Positions 32,247-41,303 of a stretch of DNA of 64,000 nt are shown here, piece by piece. Within the stretch, counting starts at the first letter, position 1; each line of letters starts with the position of its first letter. The notes beneath the pieces are model-generated. The model was given only the letters and a program-made list of their open reading frames with translations, was not told the DNA's origin and ran no database searches. Origin of the DNA: JAWKIW01 sp046331175 (lineage in GTDB: Bacteria > Actinomycetota > Acidimicrobiia > Acidimicrobiales > Acidimicrobilacustridaceae); assembly GCA_046331175.1 (NCBI GenBank), contig JAXLRI010000006.1:186001-250000 (forward strand), written 5' to 3'. Both the position numbers and the translations under genes were made by a program.

Positions 32247-34883
32247 ATGTGGAAGCTGACCTGGCGAGGCCTGCGAGCCCGGCCCGGCCGCTTCGTGGCG
32301 ACGGTGCTCGCCGTGCTCGTCGGCACCGGCTTCTTGTCGACGGCGCTGATCCTGCGCGACTCGGTGGCCGCCTCGCTGCAGGCCAACACCGACCAGGGCT
32401 ATGCCAACGTGGCCGCCGCCGTGCAGCCCGACGCCGACCGGGCCGAGCAGAACTTCGCGGCCTCCCCCAAGCTGCCGACCTCGCTGCTGCCCACCGTCCA
32501 GAAGACCCGTGGCGTCGCCGCCGCCGACGGGACCCTCACCGCCGGCATCTCGCTGCTCGAGGCCGACACGGCCGCCGCCGGCCCCACCGAGGCCGGCTTC
32601 GCCGGCCAGAGCGACCAGGCGGTGGGGAGCCGCTACGTCGAGCCGGCCGCCCTCAACCCCTACCGCCTGGCGTCGGGGGCCTGGCCCCAGGCCAGCGGTG
32701 AGGTCGCCATCGACCAGCAGACCGCATCCGACAAGCGCCTCGGCGTCGGGTCCACCATCGCGCTGGGCACCACCGCGGGACGCGAGCAGGCCAAGGTCAC
32801 CGGCATCGTGACCTACGGCGCCAAGCCGTCGTCGAGCCAGAACGGCGACGTCGTCGTGTCGGTCGCCGACGCCTTCTCGTGGCTGGGCTCGAACCAGGAG
32901 CAGTTCGACTTCATCCTCACCACGGCGGCACCGGGGACCTCCACCGACCAGCTGGTCGCCGACCTCCAGCGAGCCGTCGGCTCCGAGTACCAGGTGAAGG
33001 CCGGCGAGGCCTTCCGCGAGGAGCAGTCCGGCGGAGCGGCGGCGCTGGCCTCCACCATCGGCACCGCCCTGCAGGTGTTCGCCTACGTCGCCCTCTTCGT
33101 GGGGATCTTCATCATCTACAACACCTTCAACGTCTCGGTGGCCCAGCGGCTGCGCGAATTCGCGCTGCTCCGCGCCATCGGCGCCGCCGGCAAGCAGGTC
33201 CGGCGGGCGGTGATCATCGAGTCGGTCGTGCTGGGCGTGCTGGCCAGCGCCTTGGGCTTCGTCGCCGGCCTGCTGCTCGTGGTGCTGCTCACCAAGCTGG
33301 CACCGAGCCTGATCACGTTCGGGTCCGGCGCCGACGTCGGCCTCTCCGTCTCCCCGTTCGGCTTCGTCCAGGTCGTGATCTCGGGGCTCGTCGTGACCGT
33401 GGTGTCGGCCTTCATCCCGGCCTTCCGGGCCGCCCGGGCCCGTCCGATCGAGGCGCTGCGCGACGCGGGCGTCGACCGCTCCTCGTCGAGCAAGGCCCGC
33501 TTCGTGATCGGTGCCGGCCTGTGCGCCATCGGCATCGGCGCCACCCTCGCCGGGGGGCTGGCCGGCCAGGGGCTCCTCCTCGTGGTGGGCCCACCGGCGC
33601 TGTTCCTCGGCATCTTGTTCGCCGGACCGTTCATCGCCACCGCCTTCGCCCGCCTGCTGGCCCCCGTCGCCCGCCTGTTCGGTCGCACCGTCGGCCGCAT
33701 CGCCTCCGACAACGCCGCCCGCAACCCGCGGCGGACGTCCACCACCGCCAACGCCCTCGTGGTCGGCGTCTTCCTCGTGGTGTTCGTGACCGCCGCCGGC
33801 GGGGCCATCCGCGACTGGGGCACCCAGCAGATCTCCAAGATCGGCGGCGCCGACCTCACGGTGTCCACCACCGGCGGACCACTCCCCGACTCGCTCGTCG
33901 ACCAGGTGAAGGCCACCCCCGGCGTCGCCGGTGTGGCGCCGATCTACCTGAACCAGGGCCGGGCCGACCTGCCGGCGGCCGGCGGGAGCACCGGCAGCAC
34001 GCAGGCCGGGGGCTCGAGTGGTCGGCGCGGCCCGGGCGGCGGCAACGGCGGCACCACGCCGCTGCCCGTCGCCGCCGTCGACTTCTCCCAGCTGGGTGTG
34101 CTCGGCGTGAAGGTGGCCAAGGGCAGCGACCAGCTCGGCCCCGACCAGCTGGCCGTCATGGAGCTGCTCGCCGACGGCACCGGGCTGAAGGTCGGCGATC
34201 CGCTCACGGTCACCTTCGCCGACGGCAAGACCCAGCAGTTCACCATCGGCGCCCTCATCGACCTCTCGCTGACCGTGCCGCCGGTCGTCATCCCCGCCCA
34301 GGCCGCCCTCGCCCACGATCCGAAGGCGGCACCGAACAGCCTCGCCGTGCAGGTGCAGTCGGGGCAGGCGTCCTCGGTCCAGACCGCCCTCGACAAGACC
34401 GCGGCCAACTACTCGAACGTGGTCGTGCTCGCCGGCAACTCGATCGCCACCTTCTTCCGCTCGTTCTTCGACGCCTTGATCTCGGCGGTGAACGCCCTGC
34501 TCGCCGTGGCCGTGGTCATCGCCGTGTTCGGCATCGTCAACACGTTGATGCTGTCGGTGATCGAGCGGACCCACGAGATCGGCCTGCTGCGGGCGGTCGG
34601 CATGACGCGCGGCCAGCTGTGGGGCGCCGTGCAGGTCGAGGCGCTCATCGTGTCGCTGCTCGGCGTCATCGTCGGCACCGCGTGCGGGCTGTTCGTGGCC
34701 TGGACCATCACCCTGTCGCTGTTCCGCGACCAGCAGGGCGGTGGCTCGACGGCCTTCTCGTGGCCGCTGCGAGAACTGGCCGTCATCGGCGCCCTGGGCA
34801 TCGTCATCGGCGTGGTCGCCGCGCTGCTGCCGGCGGCACGGGCCATCCGCATGAACGCCCTCGAGGCCATCCGCTCCGAGTGA
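32247..34883 (+). CDS. ABC transporter permease with two FtsX/MacB-type domains
   Basis: 878 residues. It has a TM1 (RFVATVLAVLVGTGFLSTALI), an extracytoplasmic domain (~45-270), an FtsX-like core of three helices (~275-400, with NTFNVSVAQRLREFALLRAIGA), a central helix set, a second extracytoplasmic domain with a Gly/Ser loop, and a final FtsX core (NTLMLSVIERTHEIGLLRAVGMTRGQL) ending in AIRMNALEAIRSE. This is the actinobacterial 10-TM lipoprotein/lipid exporter type. The partner ATPase is not in the window. TAGGGT (32206) is a possible -10 and GAGAGGGGA precedes the ATG. Confidence 0.88.
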   Translation: MWKLTWRGLRARPGRFVATVLAVLVGTGFLSTALILRDSVAASLQANTDQGYANVAAAVQPDADRAEQNFAASPKLPTSLLPTVQKTRGVAAADGTLTAGISLLEADTAAAGPTEAGFAGQSDQAVGSRYVEPAALNPYRLASGAWPQASGEVAIDQQTASDKRLGVGSTIALGTTAGREQAKVTGIVTYGAKPSSSQNGDVVVSVADAFSWLGSNQEQFDFILTTAAPGTSTDQLVADLQRAVGSEYQVKAGEAFREEQSGGAAALASTIGTALQVFAYVALFVGIFIIYNTFNVSVAQRLREFALLRAIGAAGKQVRRAVIIESVVLGVLASALGFVAGLLLVVLLTKLAPSLITFGSGADVGLSVSPFGFVQVVISGLVVTVVSAFIPAFRAARARPIEALRDAGVDRSSSSKARFVIGAGLCAIGIGATLAGGLAGQGLLLVVGPPALFLGILFAGPFIATAFARLLAPVARLFGRTVGRIASDNAARNPRRTSTTANALVVGVFLVVFVTAAGGAIRDWGTQQISKIGGADLTVSTTGGPLPDSLVDQVKATPGVAGVAPIYLNQGRADLPAAGGSTGSTQAGGSSGRRGPGGGNGGTTPLPVAAVDFSQLGVLGVKVAKGSDQLGPDQLAVMELLADGTGLKVGDPLTVTFADGKTQQFTIGALIDLSLTVPPVVIPAQAALAHDPKAAPNSLAVQVQSGQASSVQTALDKTAANYSNVVVLAGNSIATFFRSFFDALISAVNALLAVAVVIAVFGIVNTLMLSVIERTHEIGLLRAVGMTRGQLWGAVQVEALIVSLLGVIVGTACGLFVAWTITLSLFRDQQGGGSTAFSWPLRELAVIGALGIVIGVVAALLPAARAIRMNALEAIRSE

Positions 34884-34911
34884 CCCCGCCCTCACTCCAA
34901 CCCCCCCCCCA

Positions 34912-34962
34912 CGAACTTTGGAGGATCCGCGCCACCCCTTGACGCGAATCCTCCAAAGTTCG
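34912..34962. terminator. Long stem-loop between convergent genes
   Basis: Arms 34912-34931 and 34943-34962 pair over 20 bp with a single G-U/A-C mismatch, around an 11-nt loop. C- and G-runs flank it and can extend the stem. It is AT-richer than its surroundings and sits between the ends of two convergent genes, so a bidirectional terminator is likely. Confidence 0.7.
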
Positions 34963-34996
34963 AAAAGGGGGGATGCGCGGCGCAGGCGGTTCGGGG

Positions 34997-35629
34997 TCAG
35001 CAGCCGGGGGCGACGCGGCGCAGGACGCGCAACGAGCCGACGGCGGCCTGCTCGACGAAGGCCCCCGACTCGATCGCCCGGCAGTACAGCTCGTAGGGCG
35101 GGCGGCCACCGTCGGCGGGATCGGGGAAGACGTCGTGGATGAGCAGCAGGCCATCGTCGTCGACCCACGGGACCCAGGCGTCGTAGTCGCGGTGGGCCGG
35201 CTCGTGGCCGTGGCCCCCGTCGATGAAGAGCAGCGCCAGCGGCGTGCCCCAGTGGCGGGCGACCGTGGGCGAGTCGCCGACCAGGGCGATGACCACGCCC
35301 TCGAGCCCGGCGTCGTGCACGGTGCGGCGGAAGCGGGGGAGCGTGTCGATGCGGCCGACCTCGGGGTCGACCAGGTCGGGCTCGTGCCACTCCCAACCCG
35401 GCTGGTTCTCCTCCGAGCCCCGGTGGTGGTCGAGGGCGAACAGCACGGTGCCGCGCTCGCGGGCGGCGGCGCCGAGGTACACCGACGACTTCCCGCAGTA
35501 GCTGCCGATCTCGAGCATCGGCCCGCCACCGGCAGGGACGCCGACGGCGGCGTCGTAGAGCGCCAACCCCTCGTCGGGGGGCATGAAGCCCCGTGCCGCC
35601 TCGGCGTGGGCGCGCAGCTCGTCGTCCAT
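34997..35629 (-). CDS. Class I SAM-dependent methyltransferase (Methyltransf_24 type)
   Basis: 210 residues. Motif I reads MLEIGSYCGKSSVYLG, followed by LFALDHHRGS and LLFIDGGHGHEPAHRDYDAWVPWVDDDGLLLIHDVFPDP, the Asp-Gly-Gly-His and His-Asp motifs of cephalosporin hydroxylase/CmcI-like methyltransferases. ATG at 35629 (a GTG lies one codon upstream). It is 58 bp downstream of the GtrA-like gene on the same strand. Its acceptor is unknown. Confidence 0.82.
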   Translation of the reverse strand: MDDELRAHAEAARGFMPPDEGLALYDAAVGVPAGGGPMLEIGSYCGKSSVYLGAAARERGTVLFALDHHRGSEENQPGWEWHEPDLVDPEVGRIDTLPRFRRTVHDAGLEGVVIALVGDSPTVARHWGTPLALLFIDGGHGHEPAHRDYDAWVPWVDDDGLLLIHDVFPDPADGGRPPYELYCRAIESGAFVEQAAVGSLRVLRRVAPGC

Positions 35630-35687
35630 CACGCGCTCACCGAACCGGTCGGGGCGCCGGTCGGCCCGGAGCGGGCGACGACCGACA

Positions 35688-36188
35688 TCAGTCCTCGTCG
35701 GGGGTGTCGTCCTCGTTGATCTCGACGTGGAACAGCTTGTCGAAGAGGAAGAAGCGCAGCACCCACAGCACGCCGAAGGCGCTCAGCTGCACGAAGAGGA
35801 TCACCACCCGGTTGTCGGTGTGGTTGTCGGCGAAGGAGATGAAGATGGTCGACAGCACGAGGCCGGCCACGACGAAGATCCAGAAGGGCAGGACCTCCTT
35901 CTTCAGGTGGCTCTTGCCCCGCTTGCCCCACACCCAGTAGCGGCTCATGTAGTAGGCGGGGACGGCACTGATGCAGACCGAGAGGAGGTTGGCCTCGACC
36001 GGCGGCATCCACTTCTGGAACATGAAGAGCAGGCCGCCGCCGAACAGCACGTTCACCACCGACACCAGGACGTACTTCGGTCCCTTGTGCCGGATCATGG
36101 CGAAGAGCTTGCCGACGATGCCCGTGGGCTCGGCGGCGTCGGGCGGGGTGCCTGGCGACGACGCTGTCACCGGCGGTTGCGTTTCCAT
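35688..36188 (-). CDS. GtrA-family membrane protein
   Basis: 166 residues with four membrane helices, the first starting KYVLVSVVNVLFGGGLLFMF, matching the GtrA (PF04138) signature; the second helix pair contains YYMSRYWVWGKRGKSHLKKEVLPFWIFVV, where the N-R-x-W motif is typical. The protein starts with a ~40-residue Pro/Thr-rich segment and ends with an acidic tail. GtrA proteins are thought to flip lipid-linked sugars used in surface glycan modification. An alternative start exists at 36224. It likely forms a small operon with the methyltransferase downstream. Confidence 0.82.
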   Translation of the reverse strand: METQPPVTASSPGTPPDAAEPTGIVGKLFAMIRHKGPKYVLVSVVNVLFGGGLLFMFQKWMPPVEANLLSVCISAVPAYYMSRYWVWGKRGKSHLKKEVLPFWIFVVAGLVLSTIFISFADNHTDNRVVILFVQLSAFGVLWVLRFFLFDKLFHVEINEDDTPDED

Positions 36189-36269
36189 GGAAGGGGCACA
36201 CTCCTGCACGAGGGCGAACCGCACGAGCGTAGTCGTGGCCCCCCGACGGGGACAGTCACGGCCACCGGC

Positions 36270-37457
36270 TCAAGCCTCGGGCAGGGCGTTGGCCCGGGCC
36301 ACCGAGCCGAGCCACCGGGCGGACGGCTTCGGGGTGCGCTCCTGGGTCTCGCGGTCGACGGCGACGATGCCGAAGCGGGGCCCGTACCCGAAGGCCCACT
36401 CGAAGTTGTCGAGCAGGCTCCAGCACGTGTAGCCCTGCACGGGCAGGCCGTCGTCGAGGCAGCGGAGCACGCCCTCGAGGGCCGTGCGCAGGTAGCGGAG
36501 CCGCTGGTCGTCGTCGTCGGTGCCGATCCCGTTCTCGGTGACCAGCACGGAGGTGCCGGTGACCTCGTGGGCCCGGCGGATGGTCGCCTCGAGCGCCTCC
36601 GGGTAGTACTCGTAGCCCATGATCAGGACCTCGGCGTCGGGCTCGGGCCGCAGCTGGCCCTCGGGGCCGATCCGGTCGCGGGTGTAGGTCTGCACCCCGA
36701 TGAAGTCGTCGCCGAGGCAGGCTTCGAGGTAGTGGTCCTCGCTGAGGGCCCGGATGCGATCGCGCTTGGCGATGGCATCGGGATCGTCGGCGGGCACCGC
36801 TTGGTAGTCGGCCATCGCCAACGTGAGGCCGACGGGCTTGTCACCGAGGCCGGCCTTGATGACGTCGTAGGCGGCGCGGTGCGCATCGCGCAGGTTGACC
36901 TGGGCCCGGTCGAAGAGGTCGCGGTCGACGACGCCGGGCGGGAAGGCGCCGATCATGTAGCCGACGAAGGCGACCACGTTCGGCTCGTTGATCGTGCAGG
37001 CGCGCGTGGCGAGGTCGCCGAGGTGGGAGGTGACCTGCTCGGCGAACCGGGCGAAGCGGGCCACCGACGCCGGGTTCGTCCACCCGCCGTCGGCCGCCAT
37101 CCAGCGGGGCGATGTGAAGTGGTGGTAGGTGACCACCGGGTCGATGCCGTGCTCGAGGCAGGTGGCGCACACCCGCCGGTAGTGGTCGAGCGCCGCCTTC
37201 GAGAAGAACCCCTCCTCGGGCTCGATGCGGCTCCACTCCACCGAGAAGCGGTAGCTGTCGAAGCCGAGCTCGGCGAGCAGAGCGATGTCCTCGGGGTAGC
37301 GGTGGTACTGGTCGCACGCGTCGCCGGACGGCTCGGCGCACGGCGTGCCCTCGGCGTGCTCGAAGGCCCACCAGTCGTTGTTCACGTTGCCGCCCTCCAC
37401 CTGGTGGGCGGCGGTGGCGGTCCCCCAGCGGAACCCGTCGGGAAAGGCGGTCGTCAT
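36270..37457 (-). CDS. Glycoside hydrolase family 1 beta-glucosidase/beta-glycosidase
   Basis: 395 residues, slightly short for GH1 (~440-470). The acid/base is Glu in TINEPNVVAFVGY and the nucleophile is Glu in VTENGIGTDDD. The N-terminal FPDGFRWGTATAAHQVEG and FSVEWSRIEPEEG are signature GH1 motifs, and CWSLLDNFEWAFGYGPRFGIVAVD lies near the C-terminus. No signal peptide, so it acts in the cytoplasm on imported beta-glucosides. The ATG at 37457 is the start that aligns with other GH1 enzymes; 37481 would add eight residues. Confidence 0.93.
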   Translation of the reverse strand: MTTAFPDGFRWGTATAAHQVEGGNVNNDWWAFEHAEGTPCAEPSGDACDQYHRYPEDIALLAELGFDSYRFSVEWSRIEPEEGFFSKAALDHYRRVCATCLEHGIDPVVTYHHFTSPRWMAADGGWTNPASVARFARFAEQVTSHLGDLATRACTINEPNVVAFVGYMIGAFPPGVVDRDLFDRAQVNLRDAHRAAYDVIKAGLGDKPVGLTLAMADYQAVPADDPDAIAKRDRIRALSEDHYLEACLGDDFIGVQTYTRDRIGPEGQLRPEPDAEVLIMGYEYYPEALEATIRRAHEVTGTSVLVTENGIGTDDDDQRLRYLRTALEGVLRCLDDGLPVQGYTCWSLLDNFEWAFGYGPRFGIVAVDRETQERTPKPSARWLGSVARANALPEA

Positions 37458-37505
37458 GGCGGCGCACCCTAGTGGTGCCATGACGGGCGGACCCGCGACC
37501 GACGA

Positions 37506-38903
37506 TCAGCCCGGGATCACCTGGGCGGGCGGCTCCTCGGCGAACAGCGCGGCGTCCTCGGCGGCGTCGATCGCCAGCTCCTCGGGCGTCGACCGGCGAG
37601 CGGCGATCGACAGGACGATCCCGCTCAGGATCGCCGCGATGAACGACGCCGCGAAGATCCCGATCTTGGCCTGGTCCTGGAGCGCTTGGCTCTGGAAGGC
37701 CAGTCCCGTGACGAAGATGGCGACCGTGAAGCCGATGCCGGCCGCCATCGAGATGCCCAGCATGTGCAGGAACGTGGCGCCGCGCGGGAGCTTGGCGATG
37801 CCGAGCTTGGTGGTCAGGTAGGCCATCCCGCAGACGCCCACCGTCTTGCCGACCACCAGGCCGAGCAGGACCCCGATCATCACCCGCGAGTCGAACGCCG
37901 CCGACAGCGCGCCCCCCGACAGCGGCACCCCGGCGTTGGCCAGGGCGAAGATCGGGATGATCACGAACGACGCCCAGGGCACCAGGAGGTCGGCCAACCG
38001 CTCACCGATCGGCACGGCCTCCTTGATCTCGAAGGCGGCGTTGCGCACGTCGGCGGCCGTGAGCTCGGGTCGGTTCTCGAGCCGGTCGGCGATCGCCTGG
38101 GCGTCCACGCGCTGGCGCAGCGGCGTCACCGGTGTGAGGAAGCCCATGGCGACGCCCGCCACCGTGGCGTGGACGCCCGAGCGCAGCATGAAGTACCAGG
38201 CGAGCACGCCCAGCACGACGTAGGCGGGCATGAACCAGACCTGGCTCCGTCGCATCAGGTACACGGCGACGAGGCAGGCGACCGAGCCCGCCAGCCAGGC
38301 GAAGCTGATCGACTGGCTGTACGCCACCGCGATGACCCCGATGGCGCCGAGGTCGTCGGCCACCGCCAGGGTGAGCAGGAACAGCTTCAGCTGCGCCGGT
38401 ACGCGCGGCCCGAGCAGCGAGACGATGCCCACCGCGAACGCGATGTCGGTCGCCATCGGGATGCCCCAGCCCTTGGCGCCCGGGGTGCCGACGTTGAGGG
38501 TGAAGTAGATGAGCGCCGGCACGATCATCCCGCCCACGGCCGCCAGCACCGGGCCGGCGGCCGCCTTCCGATCCGAGAGCTCGCCGACCACCATCTCGCG
38601 CTTGATCTCCAGGCCGGCCACGAAGAAGAAGATGGCCATCAGCCCGTCGTTGACCCACTCCTGCAGGGTCATGTCGAGGTGGAAGCCACCGATGGAGATG
38701 CCCGCGTCGGACTCCCACAGGTGGGTGTAGGCCTCGGACCACCCCGAGTTGGCCCAGACCACCGCGACGAGCGCGGCCAGCAGGAGCAGGACCCCCGAGG
38801 CCGCTTCGATGCGCAGGAACCTCGCCACCGGCTGGGCCACGTTGCGGGCGAGCAGCCGATCGCTGCCCAGCCAGGTCCACCGCCAACGGTGCTCGTGCTC
38901 CAC
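37506..38903 (-). CDS. nhaA: Na+/H+ antiporter NhaA
   Basis: 465 residues with ~11-12 membrane helices. The Asp-Asp pair needed for transport is in TLAVADDLGAIGVIAVAYSQ, and WVNDGLMAIFFFVAGLEIKREMVVGELSD and GIPMATDIAFAVGIVSLLG are highly typical of NhaA. It exchanges sodium for protons to control pH and salt. GTG at 38903 is chosen because GAGGAAG sits close upstream. A stem-loop between it and the amt gene upstream suggests it has its own promoter rather than read-through. Confidence 0.95.
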   Translation of the reverse strand: MEHEHRWRWTWLGSDRLLARNVAQPVARFLRIEAASGVLLLLAALVAVVWANSGWSEAYTHLWESDAGISIGGFHLDMTLQEWVNDGLMAIFFFVAGLEIKREMVVGELSDRKAAAGPVLAAVGGMIVPALIYFTLNVGTPGAKGWGIPMATDIAFAVGIVSLLGPRVPAQLKLFLLTLAVADDLGAIGVIAVAYSQSISFAWLAGSVACLVAVYLMRRSQVWFMPAYVVLGVLAWYFMLRSGVHATVAGVAMGFLTPVTPLRQRVDAQAIADRLENRPELTAADVRNAAFEIKEAVPIGERLADLLVPWASFVIIPIFALANAGVPLSGGALSAAFDSRVMIGVLLGLVVGKTVGVCGMAYLTTKLGIAKLPRGATFLHMLGISMAAGIGFTVAIFVTGLAFQSQALQDQAKIGIFAASFIAAILSGIVLSIAARRSTPEELAIDAAEDAALFAEEPPAQVIPG

Positions 38904-38930
38904 GTCTTCCTCGCTCCTCTGGAACGGACC

Positions 38931-38959
38931 GGGGCCCGGTGGCGATGCCACCGGGCCCC
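38931..38959 (-). terminator. Stem-loop after amt 1
   Basis: GGGGCCCGGTGGC and GCCACCGGGCCCC form a perfect 13-bp stem around GAT, 23 bp after the amt stop codon. Confidence 0.75.
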
Positions 38960-38982
38960 ATGATCGCTCGTGCGTCGGGTGG

Positions 38983-40611
38983 TCAGGCCTTGGTCGCTGC
39001 CGAGGCAGAGACGTCGGCCACCGCCACGTCCGGGTAGCTGTCGCCGGCACCCACGAACTCGGGGTAGGCCAGCACGCCCATCTCCGGCAGGTCCAGGCCG
39101 GCGACCTCGTCGTCGGCGTCGGACCGGATCCCGCCCTTGGTGAGGGCGTTCTGGATCTTGAAGAAGGCGAAGGACAGGCCACCACCGACCACGATGATCG
39201 TGACGACGCCGGCGATCTGGGCCAACAGCTGGCCGCTGCCGCCGCCGTAGAGCACGCCGGTCACGCCCGGGGCGACGCCGTCGACGACCTGGCTGGTGGT
39301 GCCGTTCCACCCGAGGCCCGGACCGAGGGCGTCCACGCCGTACTTGCCGTTGGCGAAGATGCCGACAGCCAGCACGCCCCAGAGGCCGTTCACGCCGTGC
39401 ACCGAGATGGCGCCGACCGGGTCGTCGATCTTGCCCTTGCGCTCCCAGAGGAAGACCGCCTCGATGCAGAGGACGGCGGCGATGATGCCGATGACCATGG
39501 CGGCCCAGGGGTCCACGAAGGCGCAGGGAGCGGTGATGGCCACCAGGCCGGCGAGCATGCCGTTGGCCATCATCGCCGGGTCCGGCTTGCCGGTCCGGAA
39601 CCAGATCCAGCACATGCCGACCACGGCGCCGAAGGCACCGGCGATGGCGGTGTTGGTCGCGACCACGGCGAACTGCGAGTCCATCGCTGCGAAGGTGGAG
39701 GCGGCGTTGAAGCCGAACCAGCCGAACAGCAGGATGAACGTGCCGAGCATGGCCATCGGGATGTGGTGGCCGGGCAGGGCCCGGGGCTTGCCGTCCTTGG
39801 TGAACTTGCCGATGCGGGGGCCGAGGACGATGGCACCGGTCAGGGCGGCCATGCCGCCCATGGCGTGCACGACGCCCGAGCCGGCGAAGTCGACGTAGCC
39901 GTTGCCCCAGCCCATCGAGTCACCGAGCTTGGCGAGCCAGCCACCGCCCCAGGTCCAGGCGCCGAACAGCGGGTAGTAGATCGCTCCGCAGAACACGCCC
40001 CACAGGCAGAAGCTCTTCCACTTCCACCGCTCGGCCATCGAGCCGGTCGGGATGGTGGCGGTGGTGTCCATGAACGCCACCATGTAGAGGAAGAACCCGG
40101 CGATGGCGCCCGACAGGGCCAGCTTCTCCGGCGACGAGGCGTCGAACCAGGAACCGGCCCAGCCGCCCTGCCACAGGAAGGTCCAGTTGCCGGAGCCGAC
40201 CAGCGGTCCGCCCACCGCCTGGTTGAAGCCGTAGTCGATGGCCGGCGAGCCGGGGGCGACCACGGGTGCGTAGCTCGCACCACCGAACATGAACGCGTAG
40301 CCCACGAGGAAGAACGAGACGAACCCGAGGCCGAAGATGGCGAAGTTCGTCGACACCACGTGGGCGGCGTGCTTGGCCCGGCAGAAGCCGGTCTCGACCA
40401 GGGCAAAGCCGGCCTGCATGAAGATCACCAGCGCGGCACCGATGATGATCCAGAGCAGGTTGGTGCGCTGGGCCATCGTCGTGACCGTGGAGTTGACCTG
40501 ATCCATGGTCGGTGCCGGGGTCTCGGCCGCCTCCTGGGCGAAGGCCGTGCCGGCGGTGAGCACCACGGTGGTGGCCACCGCCAGGCCGACCGCCAGACGG
40601 GTACGGCTCAC
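38983..40611 (-). CDS. amt: Ammonium transporter Amt 1
   Basis: 542 residues. A signal-like helix (LAVGLAVATTVVLTAGTAFA) precedes eleven transporter helices. The pore His pair is in VDFAGSGVVHAMGG and GAISVHGVNGLWG, and the DFAGSG Asp is the conserved structural residue. A ~75-residue hydrophilic tail, probably cytoplasmic, follows. GTG at 40611 is preferred because GAGGAG lies 7 nt before it; ATG at 40626 is an alternative. It follows glnK 1 by 62 bp and should be controlled by that P-II protein. Confidence 0.94.
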   Translation of the reverse strand: MSRTRLAVGLAVATTVVLTAGTAFAQEAAETPAPTMDQVNSTVTTMAQRTNLLWIIIGAALVIFMQAGFALVETGFCRAKHAAHVVSTNFAIFGLGFVSFFLVGYAFMFGGASYAPVVAPGSPAIDYGFNQAVGGPLVGSGNWTFLWQGGWAGSWFDASSPEKLALSGAIAGFFLYMVAFMDTTATIPTGSMAERWKWKSFCLWGVFCGAIYYPLFGAWTWGGGWLAKLGDSMGWGNGYVDFAGSGVVHAMGGMAALTGAIVLGPRIGKFTKDGKPRALPGHHIPMAMLGTFILLFGWFGFNAASTFAAMDSQFAVVATNTAIAGAFGAVVGMCWIWFRTGKPDPAMMANGMLAGLVAITAPCAFVDPWAAMVIGIIAAVLCIEAVFLWERKGKIDDPVGAISVHGVNGLWGVLAVGIFANGKYGVDALGPGLGWNGTTSQVVDGVAPGVTGVLYGGGSGQLLAQIAGVVTIIVVGGGLSFAFFKIQNALTKGGIRSDADDEVAGLDLPEMGVLAYPEFVGAGDSYPDVAVADVSASAATKA

Positions 40612-40673
40612 GGGGGATCTCCTCATCGTCGGGCTCCCGTCGGGGAGCGGGGTGGGACGGGTCGACGGGGCCA

Positions 40674-41015
40674 TCACACGGCCTCCGCGTCGCGCTCGCC
40701 GGTGCGGATCCGCACCAGCCGGTCGACGGCGGTGACCCACACCTTGCCGTCGCCGATCTTGCCGGTCTTGGCCGCGTTCACGATCGTCTCGACGACCTTG
40801 TCGGCGTCGGACGTGTCGACGACGATCTCGAGCTTGACCTTCGGGATCAGGTCGATCGTGTACTCGGCGCCCCGGTAGGTCTCGGTGTGGCCGCCCTGGC
40901 GACCGTGGCCCTTGACCTCGGTGATGGTGAGGCCGGAGACGCCGATGTCGCCCAGCGCGGCCTTCACCTCCTCGAGCCGGTGCGGTTTGATCACCGCGGT
41001 GACCAGATGGACCAT
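40674..41015 (-). CDS. glnK: P-II nitrogen regulatory protein 1 (GlnK type)
   Basis: 113 residues. VTAVIKPHRLEEVKAAL at the N-terminus, the T-loop GHGRQGGHTETYRGAEYTIDL with Tyr52 (matching the modified Tyr51 of E. coli GlnK), the B-loop TGKIGDGKVWV and the C-terminal signature RIRTGERDAEAV are all intact. It binds ATP/ADP and 2-oxoglutarate and blocks Amt when nitrogen is plentiful. AAGGAGG precedes the ATG at 41015. Upstream is a four-site repeat operator shared with the second glnK. Confidence 0.95.
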   Translation of the reverse strand: MVHLVTAVIKPHRLEEVKAALGDIGVSGLTITEVKGHGRQGGHTETYRGAEYTIDLIPKVKLEIVVDTSDADKVVETIVNAAKTGKIGDGKVWVTAVDRLVRIRTGERDAEAV

Positions 41016-41208
41016 CACTCCTCCTTGTGTGCTGCCTGCGGCATCGAGCTCCGGCGACGACGCTGCCGCACGGTCTTCTGGCGTCTCGTGCCGAACGATC
41101 TCGGTCGGGCCGGTCGGTGCTGACCGATGCGCGCCCGCCAGGACTCCGGCGGTTGGCTGACGCCGACATGAACCTACGGAGGACGGATTTCCCGTCGGTC
41201 TCCCAGCC

Positions 41209-41246
41209 GTTAACCGCGTCCTTCAGTTTCCTGACCGCTTTCTGAC
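41209..41246 (-). promoter_or_regulatory. Four-site direct-repeat operator and promoter of the glnK1-amt1 operon
   Basis: On the minus strand, 5-mers GTCAG, GTCAG, GAAGG and TTAAC recur every 11 bp. The -10 TAGGTT (41171-41176) starts 33 bp beyond the last site. The same layout occurs at 45725-45762 before glnK 2. The 11-bp phasing matches OmpR/GlnR-type operators. The leader from here to glnK is ~155 nt with no gene. Confidence 0.7.
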
Positions 41247-41303
41247 GTGCTCGGTGACGCCGGGCCTGGCTCGCGCCACGGCCGGAGGTGCGATGCTGGC
41301 GAC

